Positions 6,958 through 13,260 of a DNA stretch of 44,220 bases are shown piece by piece. Position 1 is the stretch's first letter; each line of letters starts with the position of its first letter. Origin of the DNA: a virus; the IMG/VR virus record IMGVR_UViG_3300021425_002236, positions 1 to 44,220 of that record; one strand, written 5' to 3'. Below the pieces are notes generated by a model. That model had not been told where the DNA came from and did no database searches. It saw only the letters and a program-made list of their open reading frames with translations. The translations under genes and the position numbers were made by a program.

Positions 6958-8641
6958 CTTTGGGCCTGATGTTTTTCCATTTACTGTCTGAAGAGTTTTG
7001 TTCTTCGTTCTGTATATATCCTTGGCCCTCGGATGGTTGTTCTTGTTGTGGTTCTGTTTCCAGTTTGATTTGTTTGTTATTATCTTTAATCATAAACTTT
7101 TGCGGAGTAAAATGTTTTTCCCACGGTAACTCGTCTATCTTACCTTCCAGATATAATTGTTTGTATATCTTTAAAGTTAATGTAGGATTCTCGTCTTTCC
7201 ATGCTTGTTTAGCATTTTCCCAATCTTGTGTATCTTGTTCATCAAGTTTCTTTTGACGATCCTCTACTGATTCTTCCGATAATTTTATATCTTTTTTTTT
7301 CGGTTCTGGATCTACTTCTACTTCTTTTAGATCTTCTACTTCAGGAAGTTTATCCTCAGTGTCACCTATAATCTCTTCTGGTTCTGGTTCTTTTTCTGGT
7401 TCAAACGATGGCGGAACATTAGAAGCTATTACTTCTGCTCTCATTCGTTCGTAGTCTTTCCATTCATCGTTATCAAGTGCGGGCTTACGTTTTCTACCCC
7501 ATTCAAATGTATACTGACTTGCTATAAGTAATAGTACAGCAAGTGGATCAAATACAAATATAATTGTAATAATAACCCAACGTACTGCTTCTTCCAACAT
7601 ATTGCGATCAGCACTTTCGCCGTATACAAACTCAGCAATGTATTTGATAGGTCCTACTTCTGCTTCTAGTTTTCTGTATTCTGCTTCTAGTTCAAACTTT
7701 TCATCAGTTAGGACTTCAATTTCTGCGTTTGCTGTGCGAACTCTTTCAAACTGTTCATCTAGTAACTCATCAAGATTAACATCGTCTGTTCCTAGTTTAC
7801 TTCTTAGTCTATTAATAAGTTCGTTTGACTGTTTAATGTTATCTTCTGCAACAGTTCTTAATCTTTTAATTTCTTCACGTGCCGCTATTACTGTAGGCGA
7901 ACTTGCGGCTTCTTGAATCTTTACTACCCATTCTGCACGTTCTTCTTTCTTTTCGTCTTTCCAGTCGCCGATCTTTTCTGCTGTCTTTTTACCAAAGATA
8001 CCATCTGCACTAGCACCAATCATTTGTTGTGCTTTTTTAACTTCGCCATTGTCTACATAACCTTGAAGTGTTTCTAGGTCTGCATCAATTTTATCTAATT
8101 CGTTTTGGAATAATTGTGTTACGTTTGCAATTATATCATTCTGTTCTTTAATTGCAGGATTAATACGATCGTATGCTGTGTCAATACGTGTCTGTTCTTT
8201 ATCAATCTGTTCTTGTATTTGTGAGTCGTTGTTGAATGTGCTTGACTCTAGTTCTCTAATTTTGTTTTCTGCACGGCCAATAACACTAATGTATCTTGTT
8301 ATTTCATTATCAATGCGTTCTACTTGAGCAACACTTTCTTCGCCAGCACTTGTTTGTTCAATATGGGCTTTACTTAAAAAGCCGAAAATACCCATACTTG
8401 TTATAAGCATGAGTACAAGGACGGCTACACTTAGATAACCTTTAAGCCACCAGGAAGCCTTCTTCCAATATTTGTGTAACCAAACAGCCGTTACTAGTTT
8501 ACCAACTTCTAGTACCCCACCCATAATCATAATAGGAAGTGCGGCAGCCGCAAAAATAGCAACCAATCCTGCTACTGAATAGTATATTGCCACCGCTGAA
8601 ATACTTAGAGCAGTGATTAATGTTAGAATCGCTAACAGCAT
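6950..8641 (-). CDS. Large membrane and coiled-coil protein with peptidoglycan-binding-like motif
   Basis: The chosen start (ATG at 8641) gives 563 residues. An upstream in-frame ATG at 8692 lacks a ribosome site, while AGGAGAGGAAAC precedes 8641 and a late promoter (8669-8677) lies inside the longer version. The protein has two or three N-terminal membrane segments (MLLAILTLITALSISAVAIYY and onward), a long charged coiled coil, a short AQQMIGASADGIFGKKT stretch resembling a peptidoglycan-binding repeat, another membrane segment (WVIITIIFVFDPLAVLLLIA), and an acidic Pro/Glu-rich tail. Similar proteins occur in T4-like marine phages. It may span the inner membrane and touch the wall, but its role is unknown. 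Confidence 0.85.
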   Translation of the reverse strand: MLLAILTLITALSISAVAIYYSVAGLVAIFAAAALPIMIMGGVLEVGKLVTAVWLHKYWKKASWWLKGYLSVAVLVLMLITSMGIFGFLSKAHIEQTSAGEESVAQVERIDNEITRYISVIGRAENKIRELESSTFNNDSQIQEQIDKEQTRIDTAYDRINPAIKEQNDIIANVTQLFQNELDKIDADLETLQGYVDNGEVKKAQQMIGASADGIFGKKTAEKIGDWKDEKKEERAEWVVKIQEAASSPTVIAAREEIKRLRTVAEDNIKQSNELINRLRSKLGTDDVNLDELLDEQFERVRTANAEIEVLTDEKFELEAEYRKLEAEVGPIKYIAEFVYGESADRNMLEEAVRWVIITIIFVFDPLAVLLLIASQYTFEWGRKRKPALDNDEWKDYERMRAEVIASNVPPSFEPEKEPEPEEIIGDTEDKLPEVEDLKEVEVDPEPKKKDIKLSEESVEDRQKKLDEQDTQDWENAKQAWKDENPTLTLKIYKQLYLEGKIDELPWEKHFTPQKFMIKDNNKQIKLETEPQQEQPSEGQGYIQNEEQNSSDSKWKNIRPKDE

Positions 8642-8668
8642 GTTTCCTCTCCTGGAGATCTCTATGTT

Positions 8669-8677
8669 GTATTTATC
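8669..8677 (-). promoter_or_regulatory. T4-type late promoter core
   Basis: The minus strand reads GATAAATAC 27 nt before the ATG at 8641. It matches the cores at 577 and 32661 and supports the shorter gene start. Confidence 0.5.
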
Positions 8678-8706
8678 GGTATTTTGGCTCATAATAAAGT
8701 GTTGTG

Positions 8707-9144
8707 TTATCTAACAATAAACCTCCAGCCATTATGTCCTACGTCTTGACACGCTGTTTCTTCAAAGTTACGTGTCTTTCCTTTAACTGTAATAGTGCTG
8801 TAAATTACTTTACAAAACCCGCTACTCATAGGATATCCATGTACCGCTTTTACACTACCTTTGGCTGTACTTTCAAACCAGTTGTATACTGTACCGTATT
8901 CACTTTCAAGTGCGGCATGTACAGCACCACTTTGTTTACGCTTTTGTTCGTCAGTTAAACGAAACCACTGATACTTACTAAGGTTAATAACAGTACTAAC
9001 TACTCCGCCATTTGTATAATTCATTTCAGCACTATGTGAAATGCTTTTACTTTGCTGATAGGGTGTAGTTGTAGAGCAGGCTCCTAAACTACCTAACAGT
9101 ACCGTTAATGTTAAGAATTTCCCAACTGCCGTCAAGTTTCTCAC
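8707..9144 (-). CDS. Lipoprotein with surface-antigen-like domain
   Basis: This 145-residue protein starts with GTG at 9144 (GAGGAG upstream). It has a lipoprotein signal peptide ending in the lipobox LGSLGAC. The mature domain has the pattern SEYGTVYNWFES...G..KAVHGYP...CKVIYSTITVKGKTRNFEETACQD.GHNGW, resembling the C-terminal domain of Rickettsia-type 17-kDa surface antigens. It is the last of three lipoprotein genes and overlaps its upstream neighbour by 56 nt. It is probably anchored in the outer membrane. A role in surface change, superinfection exclusion or lysis is possible but unproven. Confidence 0.8.
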   Translation of the reverse strand: MRNLTAVGKFLTLTVLLGSLGACSTTTPYQQSKSISHSAEMNYTNGGVVSTVINLSKYQWFRLTDEQKRKQSGAVHAALESEYGTVYNWFESTAKGSVKAVHGYPMSSGFCKVIYSTITVKGKTRNFEETACQDVGHNGWRFIVR

Positions 9145-9421
9145 ATCTTACTCCTCTTACTTTTGTTAGTTTACCCCAACGGGTTTCGTTATACCAAAAT
9201 TCTTCGCAACCTGTATCGATACCTGCCCTAGCAATTTCCATTTGATTACCGGGACGATCAGTACACTCTAAAACAGTTTCACTGTCAACTGTTTGACCTT
9301 GTTCCATTTTTATAGTTTGGTCAGTGTAACAATACGGTGCGTCATAGTCATAATAGTCAGGGGTGATTGAACACCCTGCACTACTAATTACTATTAGACT
9401 GAGTAGAAGATGCTTGAGCAT
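9089..9421 (-). CDS. Small cysteine-containing lipoprotein
   Basis: The ATG at 9421, with GAGG upstream, gives 110 residues; a TTG five codons earlier is less likely. The signal peptide ends in the lipobox ISSAGC. The mature part has several cysteines (APYCYTD, VLECTDRPG, DTGCEEF, VRCEKLD), probably disulfide-bonded in the periplasm. It overlaps the genes on both sides. No family is recognised, but the position between two other lipoproteins suggests a joint envelope function. Confidence 0.75.
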   Translation of the reverse strand: MLKHLLLSLIVISSAGCSITPDYYDYDAPYCYTDQTIKMEQGQTVDSETVLECTDRPGNQMEIARAGIDTGCEEFWYNETRWGKLTKVRGVRCEKLDGSWEILNINGTVR

Positions 9422-9899
9422 TATTGGCCTCTGCAATTAGTTGATCAAAAGTTTCTAGTGGCATCTTGATTCTTACATAGGTATGTACTCTACCTGTACT
9501 TGCAAGTTCATATGAATACTTTTTAACTTCAAGATGTTCTCTAATAGTTGTATCTTTAACAAGATGCTCTACTCGAGTTCTATCCTTTCTAGTATCGCCT
9601 GAGATGTCAACTACTGTTGAACTGTTTACAACGCCATTAATACGTTCAGCAAAACCTTTTACAGCAAATGCATATGCTTGTGATTCACTTGCTTGTTCAT
9701 ATTTGCTTTCGCCCATGCCACATGCATAAGCATACTTGTCTTTCCAAAATAGAAAACCTTCTTTGCCAATTTGTTCGCAATCTGCGTACCATTTTGGATT
9801 TGCCTTAGTTTCTCGTACATCAATGGTTGTCATTGATGAACATGCACCTAGGGTAATTATCATACCTACTAGTGTTGCCTTTTGAATTACGCCTTTCAT
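9384..9899 (-). CDS. LPP20-like lipoprotein
   Basis: This 171-residue protein has a lipoprotein signal peptide (lipobox ITLGAC) followed by a domain with PKWYADC...G.G.SKYEQASESQAYAFAVKGFAERINGVV...RVHTYVRIKMP, a layout typical of LPP20-type outer-membrane lipoproteins. The C-terminus is Ser/Asn/Gln-rich. GGAGG precedes the ATG by seven bases. It is the first gene after a strong sigma70-type promoter (9936-9964), so the three lipoproteins are probably expressed early, apart from the late genes. Confidence 0.8.
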   Translation of the reverse strand: MKGVIQKATLVGMIITLGACSSMTTIDVRETKANPKWYADCEQIGKEGFLFWKDKYAYACGMGESKYEQASESQAYAFAVKGFAERINGVVNSSTVVDISGDTRKDRTRVEHLVKDTTIREHLEVKKYSYELASTGRVHTYVRIKMPLETFDQLIAEANNAQASSTQSNSN

Positions 9900-9935
9900 T
9901 TTATAGCCTCCATTAGCCTATTAGTTTATTGTTAT

Positions 9936-9964
9936 ACTATACTATCGTATAGTAGATTAGTCAA
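9936..9964 (-). promoter_or_regulatory. Sigma70-type promoter for the lipoprotein operon
   Basis: TTGACT (9959-9964) and TATAGT (9936-9941) are separated by exactly 17 bases. The -35 box lies in an imperfect inverted repeat (GTTAACC/GGTTGAC) that could be an operator or the end of a terminator for the SleB gene. Confidence 0.75.
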
Positions 9965-9979
9965 CCACTTTTGGTTAAC

Positions 9980-10564
9980 CTAGTGCCACCTATAAAAAAT
10001 GTGTGATCCAATCCGACCAATCTGATCAAGTTCGGACGCCCATCTAGGTGAAACATACGTTGCATGATAGTGAGTAGCACCTTCAGTGATACCTCTATAA
10101 GAACCTATATATACTAATCTCTCAGCAATGTCTTGAGCTCGCATCCACGAATCAATATCAAATGCTTTGTCGCTTCTGCCATCACACCACCAACTAAATT
10201 GACATTTATTTCTAATAGGAATATACTTACGTTCGCTATCAAGCAGTTCAGGATATTGTTTTGTTTTCCAACTTTCCTTATACTTTCCGTCCTTTACTAC
10301 TTCACAAATAGTATTCGGATAACGTGTATCCTTTACACGATTTAAAACTACATCAGCAACAGCATACTGACCTGCTAAGTTGTCTGCTCTTGCTTCATGA
10401 TAGATATTCATTGCTAAACAATATAACTCAGGCTGGTCTTTTTCTGTAAAAAGTTCGCCTGGTACTGGATCTTGGAAAGTTGAAGGGTATGCTATAGTTG
10501 CCCCAACAATTCCAAATGTAAAAATAAAAGTTCCAACTACCCAATTAAAGATTTTACTCATCAT
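9980..10564 (-). CDS. SleB/CwlJ-type cell-wall hydrolase, membrane-anchored
   Basis: This 194-residue protein has an N-terminal membrane or signal-anchor segment (about residues 6-25) and a Hydrolase_2 domain. The domain starts at AMNIYHEARADNLAGQYAVADVVLNRVKD and includes C-Q-F-S-W-W-C-D-G and ATHYHATYVSPRWA. Glu in YHEAR is the likely catalytic residue. The family cleaves peptidoglycan glycan strands, so it is a good endolysin candidate, with the anchor allowing Sec export. The first ATG is only two bases from GGAGG, so the second ATG (10561) may be used. It is followed directly by a lipoprotein operon that could complete lysis. Confidence 0.9.
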   Translation of the reverse strand: MMSKIFNWVVGTFIFTFGIVGATIAYPSTFQDPVPGELFTEKDQPELYCLAMNIYHEARADNLAGQYAVADVVLNRVKDTRYPNTICEVVKDGKYKESWKTKQYPELLDSERKYIPIRNKCQFSWWCDGRSDKAFDIDSWMRAQDIAERLVYIGSYRGITEGATHYHATYVSPRWASELDQIGRIGSHIFYRWH

Positions 10565-11016
10565 TACCTCCGCATCTTTGCGATTTCTTCTGCCTGTTTA
10601 GTGCCACGCATAACAGGAACAGCATTTGATTTATGCATAGTTGCAATACCTACAATAAGGTCACCTGTATATTTAGGTGATTCTTTTTTAGTACCGCCCG
10701 AACAACCTCTATTGAATGTACCATTCTTAATTGCTTCTTCCATTGCAGAAGGAATTTTTGGTTGTTCTCTATGCCACGATGTGTCTGGTGTATATGTGCC
10801 ACGACTACGTTCAGGTGCTTTATACTCGCCCCTTACATATGCAATGTAATCTTCAACAGTTGCATATTGTAGTGCATGATTATGATTTCGACGCATCGCT
10901 TTATTGTGTTTACGCCATTCGACAGTATACCTTTCGATATCTTTTTGTGTAAGAGGTTTTTTCTTACGCTTCTTAGTACTGATAGTACTAAGTCCTCTTG
11001 CTAAATGCATTGTCAT
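10564..11016 (-). CDS. Conserved phage protein of unknown function, basic
   Basis: This 150-residue protein begins MTMHLARGLSTISTKKRKKKPLTQ and has a basic N-terminal half with WRKHNKAMRRNHNHALQYATVEDYIAYVRGEYK. Its look is familiar from T4-like marine phages, but I know no function. No membrane segment or signal peptide is seen. It has its own sigma70-type promoter upstream and a well-placed ribosome site (AGGTAGGCACA). It overlaps the SleB start by one base, so it leads an early transcript with the wall hydrolase. Confidence 0.8.
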   Translation of the reverse strand: MTMHLARGLSTISTKKRKKKPLTQKDIERYTVEWRKHNKAMRRNHNHALQYATVEDYIAYVRGEYKAPERSRGTYTPDTSWHREQPKIPSAMEEAIKNGTFNRGCSGGTKKESPKYTGDLIVGIATMHKSNAVPVMRGTKQAEEIAKMRR

Positions 11017-11047
11017 TGTGCCTACCTCGTGCCTATATTATAGTAAT

Positions 11048-11076
11048 ACTATAACATGAGTAAACACTAATGTCAA
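11048..11076 (-). promoter_or_regulatory. Sigma70-type promoter
   Basis: TTGACA (11071-11076) and TATAGT (11048-11053) have a 17-base spacer and lie about 30 nt before the gene starting at 11016. Confidence 0.75.
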
Positions 11077-11091
11077 TCTATTTTGGTGATT

Positions 11092-11547
11092 TTACTTTTT
11101 TGATTTTTTTGACTTTGGTAATGTTACTTTACCTTCACGTAGAAGTTTTTCTCTATTTGCCATGTGCTTCATTTCAACTTCTTCTTTTGATCCGCCAAAA
11201 TATGCTACAGCATATCCTTCTTCAACAAGTACTTCAGTAACTCGCTTATCGTCTATAATAAAGTCTCCAAGGATTCTTCCAAACTTTCCTCTTTTATCTT
11301 CGCCACTTCTATCAATTTCTGTTTTAAGATGTTGAATTGATCCAATTGGTAACATTTCTTTTAGTCTTGCTTTTGATGCTAATCCAAATGCTTTTTCTAC
11401 TTTATCTCTTGTTCTTGACTCAGGCGTATCTATGCCCATTATACGAACACGCTCTTTGTGCATCCACATTCCAAACCCTAAATCAATATCTATATCAACA
11501 GTGTCTCCATCGACTACTCTTAATACTTTACATTTATATTCGTACAT
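11092..11547 (-). CDS. Thermonuclease-like (SNase) nuclease
   Basis: This 151-residue protein is a staphylococcal-nuclease-fold enzyme that cuts DNA or RNA with calcium. The active-site set is complete: Asp15 in VDGDT, Arg35, Asp40, Thr41 and Glu43 in VRIMGIDTPE, and Arg91 in FGRILGD. The end is lysine-rich. There is no signal peptide, so it acts in the cytoplasm or after injection. AGGG precedes the ATG. A role in host DNA breakdown and nucleotide recycling would suit the phage, given ribonucleotide reductase and other nucleotide genes nearby. Confidence 0.92.
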   Translation of the reverse strand: MYEYKCKVLRVVDGDTVDIDIDLGFGMWMHKERVRIMGIDTPESRTRDKVEKAFGLASKARLKEMLPIGSIQHLKTEIDRSGEDKRGKFGRILGDFIIDDKRVTEVLVEEGYAVAYFGGSKEEVEMKHMANREKLLREGKVTLPKSKKSKK

Positions 11548-11583
11548 ACTTGCCCTCGCTTTGTAATAATTATATGCCCGTAT

Positions 11584-11592
11584 TATTTAGCC
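11584..11592 (-). promoter_or_regulatory. Late-promoter-like core
   Basis: The minus strand reads CTAAATAAT about 37 nt before the nuclease start and directly after the barrel-gene terminator. The match is imperfect. Confidence 0.3.
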
Positions 11593-11593
11593 A

Positions 11594-11623
11594 TAAAAAA
11601 AGGCCGCATAAAGCGACCTTTTA
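11594..11623 (-). terminator. Rho-independent terminator after the small barrel gene
   Basis: The minus strand folds AAAGGTCGC/GCGGCCTTT (one G-U pair) with a short loop and ends in a seven-base T run. Confidence 0.85.
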
Positions 11624-11639
11624 AGTTGCAGTATTTTAC

Positions 11640-12047
11640 TTAGAAGTTAAACGCTACACCAATTTCAATTTCACCACGACCTTTGTCTTTATTGTAGTCG
11701 TATGTTGTTTCGGCATATGCCATTGTGCTTGAATTGATAGTATAATCAACACCAAGTTCTAGTGTTGGCTTATGACCTTCGTCCCAAATGTTTGTTACAG
11801 CAAAATCATCGCCTGATGCGTGATCTGTTTCATACACTGTTAACGGAACTTCGCCATACATTGATAACGAACCTGCATTAGGTGTCCAACGTAATTCTGG
11901 CTCTACTGTAATGTGATTAGTTTCTGCATCTACTTTGTGAAATGCTTTTACTTCTGTGTTAAGTGACAGTCCGGCTATACCTAGATCTGCTGCACTTACT
12001 GATGTAGTAGCCAGAGCGGCTACGATTGCTAGTACGGTTGTACGCAT
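11640..12047 (-). CDS. Small outer-membrane beta-barrel protein
   Basis: This 135-residue protein has a Sec signal peptide (residues 1-19, ending S-V-S-A) and a mature part with alternating strands (LSLNTEVKAF, LSMYGEVPLTVYET, PTLELGVDYTIN, MAYAETTYDYN). It ends EIEIGVAFNF, the C-terminal Phe signature used for outer-membrane insertion. It stands alone between two hairpins upstream and a strong terminator downstream. The ribosome site AAAGGAAAC is good. It is the second phage-encoded barrel here and does not resemble the first closely. Function unknown. Confidence 0.75.
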   Translation of the reverse strand: MRTTVLAIVAALATTSVSAADLGIAGLSLNTEVKAFHKVDAETNHITVEPELRWTPNAGSLSMYGEVPLTVYETDHASGDDFAVTNIWDEGHKPTLELGVDYTINSSTMAYAETTYDYNKDKGRGEIEIGVAFNF

Positions 12048-12153
12048 TGATTAGTTTCCTTTTATTATTTTTATTAGTGAGCGAGGTGGGATTGTGTTGC
12101 TCACATTAATAGTTATCATTTATGCACTCTTATTGTGCAAGAGTGAAAGAATA
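12048..12153 (-). promoter_or_regulatory. Leader of the small barrel gene with two hairpins
   Basis: This gap holds hairpins GTGAGC/GCTCAC (12077-12104) and CACTCTT/AAGAGTG (12125-12145), plus a CATAAATGAT late-like core near 12114-12124. It separates the tmRNA terminator from the barrel gene. Confidence 0.4.
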
Positions 12154-12187
12154 AAAGAAAAAGGTGTTACATTTCTGCAACACCTTT
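12154..12187 (-). terminator. Rho-independent terminator of the tmRNA gene
   Basis: The minus strand has AAAGGTGTT/AACACCTTT with the loop GCAGAAATGT, followed by TT and a pyrimidine-rich tail. It ends the tmRNA transcript. Confidence 0.85.
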
Positions 12188-12231
12188 CCTGCTATGTTTG
12201 GTAACAAGGTCTAACTACCTCGTAGTAGCCC

Positions 12232-12261
12232 TTAGGCTGCTAATGCGAAGTTTTCGTTTGC
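12232..12261 (-). other. tmRNA proteolysis tag reading frame
   Basis: The resume codon is GCA (12259-12261). The frame reads A-N-E-N-F-A-L-A-A and ends in TAA. The last residues A-L-A-A are the ClpX recognition end. Confidence 0.92.
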
Positions 12262-12346
12262 TTCTATTTGTTTTCTTGCGATAACCGTGCTTGCGCCGGG
12301 CAACTCCACTTGTCTATTAACTACCAGTCGATCCTAGTTCGACCCC

Positions 12347-12412
12347 ATCATAAACACATTACTTTCGGTTAATAACCTCTATGAGTATAACACTGCAATC
12401 ACAATGTGTTTA
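12347..12412 (-). other. tmRNA intervening segment, removed by processing
   Basis: It lies between the encoded CCA of the acceptor piece and the G1 of the coding piece. The terminal 10-base inverted repeat would hold both mature ends together until cut, as in other permuted tmRNA precursors. Confidence 0.8.
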
Positions 12413-12479
12413 TGGTGGAGTCGCCGGGTACCGCCCCCGGGTCCTGTATAGCGTTTGATTTGCTTCAACGTTACAGTTA

Positions 12480-12510
12480 TATTTATACAGTCATTTTTTG
12501 TGTTTGTCAA
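12480..12510 (-). promoter_or_regulatory. tmRNA promoter, combined sigma70 and late type
   Basis: TTGACA (12505-12510) and TATAAA (12482-12487) have a 17-base spacer. The -10 box is also an exact T4 late core TATAAATA (12480-12487), so the gene could be read both early and late. Confidence 0.7.
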
Positions 12511-12722
12511 CCACCTGGAACAAATTCTTTTGGAGTATACCAATTCTTTTGATTATGTATGCGTCCAAGGAGTTCTTGTATCTCATGCATTTCTTCTTTG
12601 AGCTGAGGTGATGTTTCGCCTTGTGCAATAGCAAGACCCCTACGTCCTGCCTTGGCTCTTAATGCTTGTTCAATAATCTCTATGTCTCGTACTTCAAGAC
12701 TAAAATTTTTGTTAGGCTTCAT
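12507..12722 (-). CDS. Small conserved hypothetical protein
   Basis: This 71-residue protein reads as mostly helical (DIEIIEQALRAKAGRR, QLKEEMHEIQELLGRIHNQ) and ends with a short Pro/Gly tail. It has a good ribosome site (AAAGGATAG) and no membrane segment. Its stop overlaps the tmRNA -35 box. Function is not recognised. It is the last gene of the four-gene run that begins with glyA. Confidence 0.7.
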   Translation of the reverse strand: MKPNKNFSLEVRDIEIIEQALRAKAGRRGLAIAQGETSPQLKEEMHEIQELLGRIHNQKNWYTPKEFVPGG

Positions 12723-12734
12723 GGCCTATCCTTT

Positions 12735-13034
12735 CTACAGTTCGAATTCTAATTCAGCTTTTGTTTCTGCTTTTTCTTCTTCTGGTTTTATTGGTTCTAA
12801 CCATGTATCCGGAATGTATGCACGAGGCGATGGCCCTAACTGTATGCTTAGATCGTCTGCTTCAATCCACCAATAAGTGTCTGTAATAACGGCTTGACAG
12901 GGCATGCCTCTATATGCAAATTGTGTTCCGGCTTCGTAGCGACCTATAAGTTCCGCTACTTTAACAATACGCCCAATGTTCTCTGGACGTATGCTAAATT
13001 TTATAACGGCTAAGTCGCCTTGTTTACACTTCAT
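12735..13034 (-). CDS. Small conserved hypothetical protein, probable SH3-like beta fold
   Basis: This 99-residue protein opens MKCKQGDLAVIKF and contains GRIVKVAELIGRYEAG and YWWIEADDL, a pattern of short strands and turns like SH3-type barrels. The acidic tail (Glu/Lys-rich) is disordered. The ATG lies within the last codons of the preceding gene (11-nt overlap) and lacks a clear ribosome site, so translation is likely coupled. Function unknown. Confidence 0.7.
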   Translation of the reverse strand: MKCKQGDLAVIKFSIRPENIGRIVKVAELIGRYEAGTQFAYRGMPCQAVITDTYWWIEADDLSIQLGPSPRAYIPDTWLEPIKPEEEKAETKAELEFEL

Positions 13035-13248
13035 TATTTTTTTCGTATTTTGTTATTAATGCAGATAACTGATCTGACTTACGTAAGATTCCGTTTTCAT
13101 CTACTATAAAAACATCGCCTGGCTTGTATAACCAATGGTCTTTTTTATCGCCATTTAATTGACGACCCATTACTTCTCCAGGCCATTCTCCTTTTACAGT
13201 AAAACTTCCGTCTGGAAAACTTTCAATATTGTAATCTACCCACAGCAT
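13024..13248 (-). CDS. Small conserved hypothetical protein
   Basis: This 74-residue protein starts MLWVDYNIESFPDGSFTVKGEW and contains HWLYKPGDVFIVDENG, suggesting a compact beta fold. The ribosome site AAAGGAAC is well placed. It lies between glyA and the preceding small gene with short spacing. No family or function is recognised. Confidence 0.7.
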   Translation of the reverse strand: MLWVDYNIESFPDGSFTVKGEWPGEVMGRQLNGDKKDHWLYKPGDVFIVDENGILRKSDQLSALITKYEKNNEV

Positions 13249-13260
13249 TGTGTTCCTTTC

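Larger units (their letters stand above)
12188..12475 (-). ncRNA. ssrA: Permuted two-piece transfer-messenger RNA
   Basis: The 3' acceptor piece comes first (about 12475-12413), ending GGCGACTCCACCA with an encoded CCA. A 66-nt spacer follows (12347-12412), bounded by the inverted repeat TAAACACATT/AATGTGTTTA. The coding piece starts GGGGTCGAACTAGGATCGAC at 12346. The two ends form a seven-pair acceptor stem, GGGGUCG with CGACUCC, whose third pair is G-U, the alanine identity signal. The tag frame (12232-12261) encodes ANENFALAA then TAA, closely matching the E. coli tag ANDENYALAA with one codon fewer. tmRNA rescues stalled ribosomes and marks the peptide for ClpXP through the final LAA. A sigma70 promoter and a terminator frame the gene. 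Split tmRNAs are known from alphaproteobacteria and some cyanobacteria; the tag favours the former. Confidence 0.93.

Noticed and set aside
12188-12475. A cyanobacterial-type tmRNA, hence a cyanophage
   Set aside because: The tag ANENFALAA does not resemble the long marine cyanobacterial tags I recall, and no photosynthesis gene is present in the window. The host call remains an inference, not a proof.
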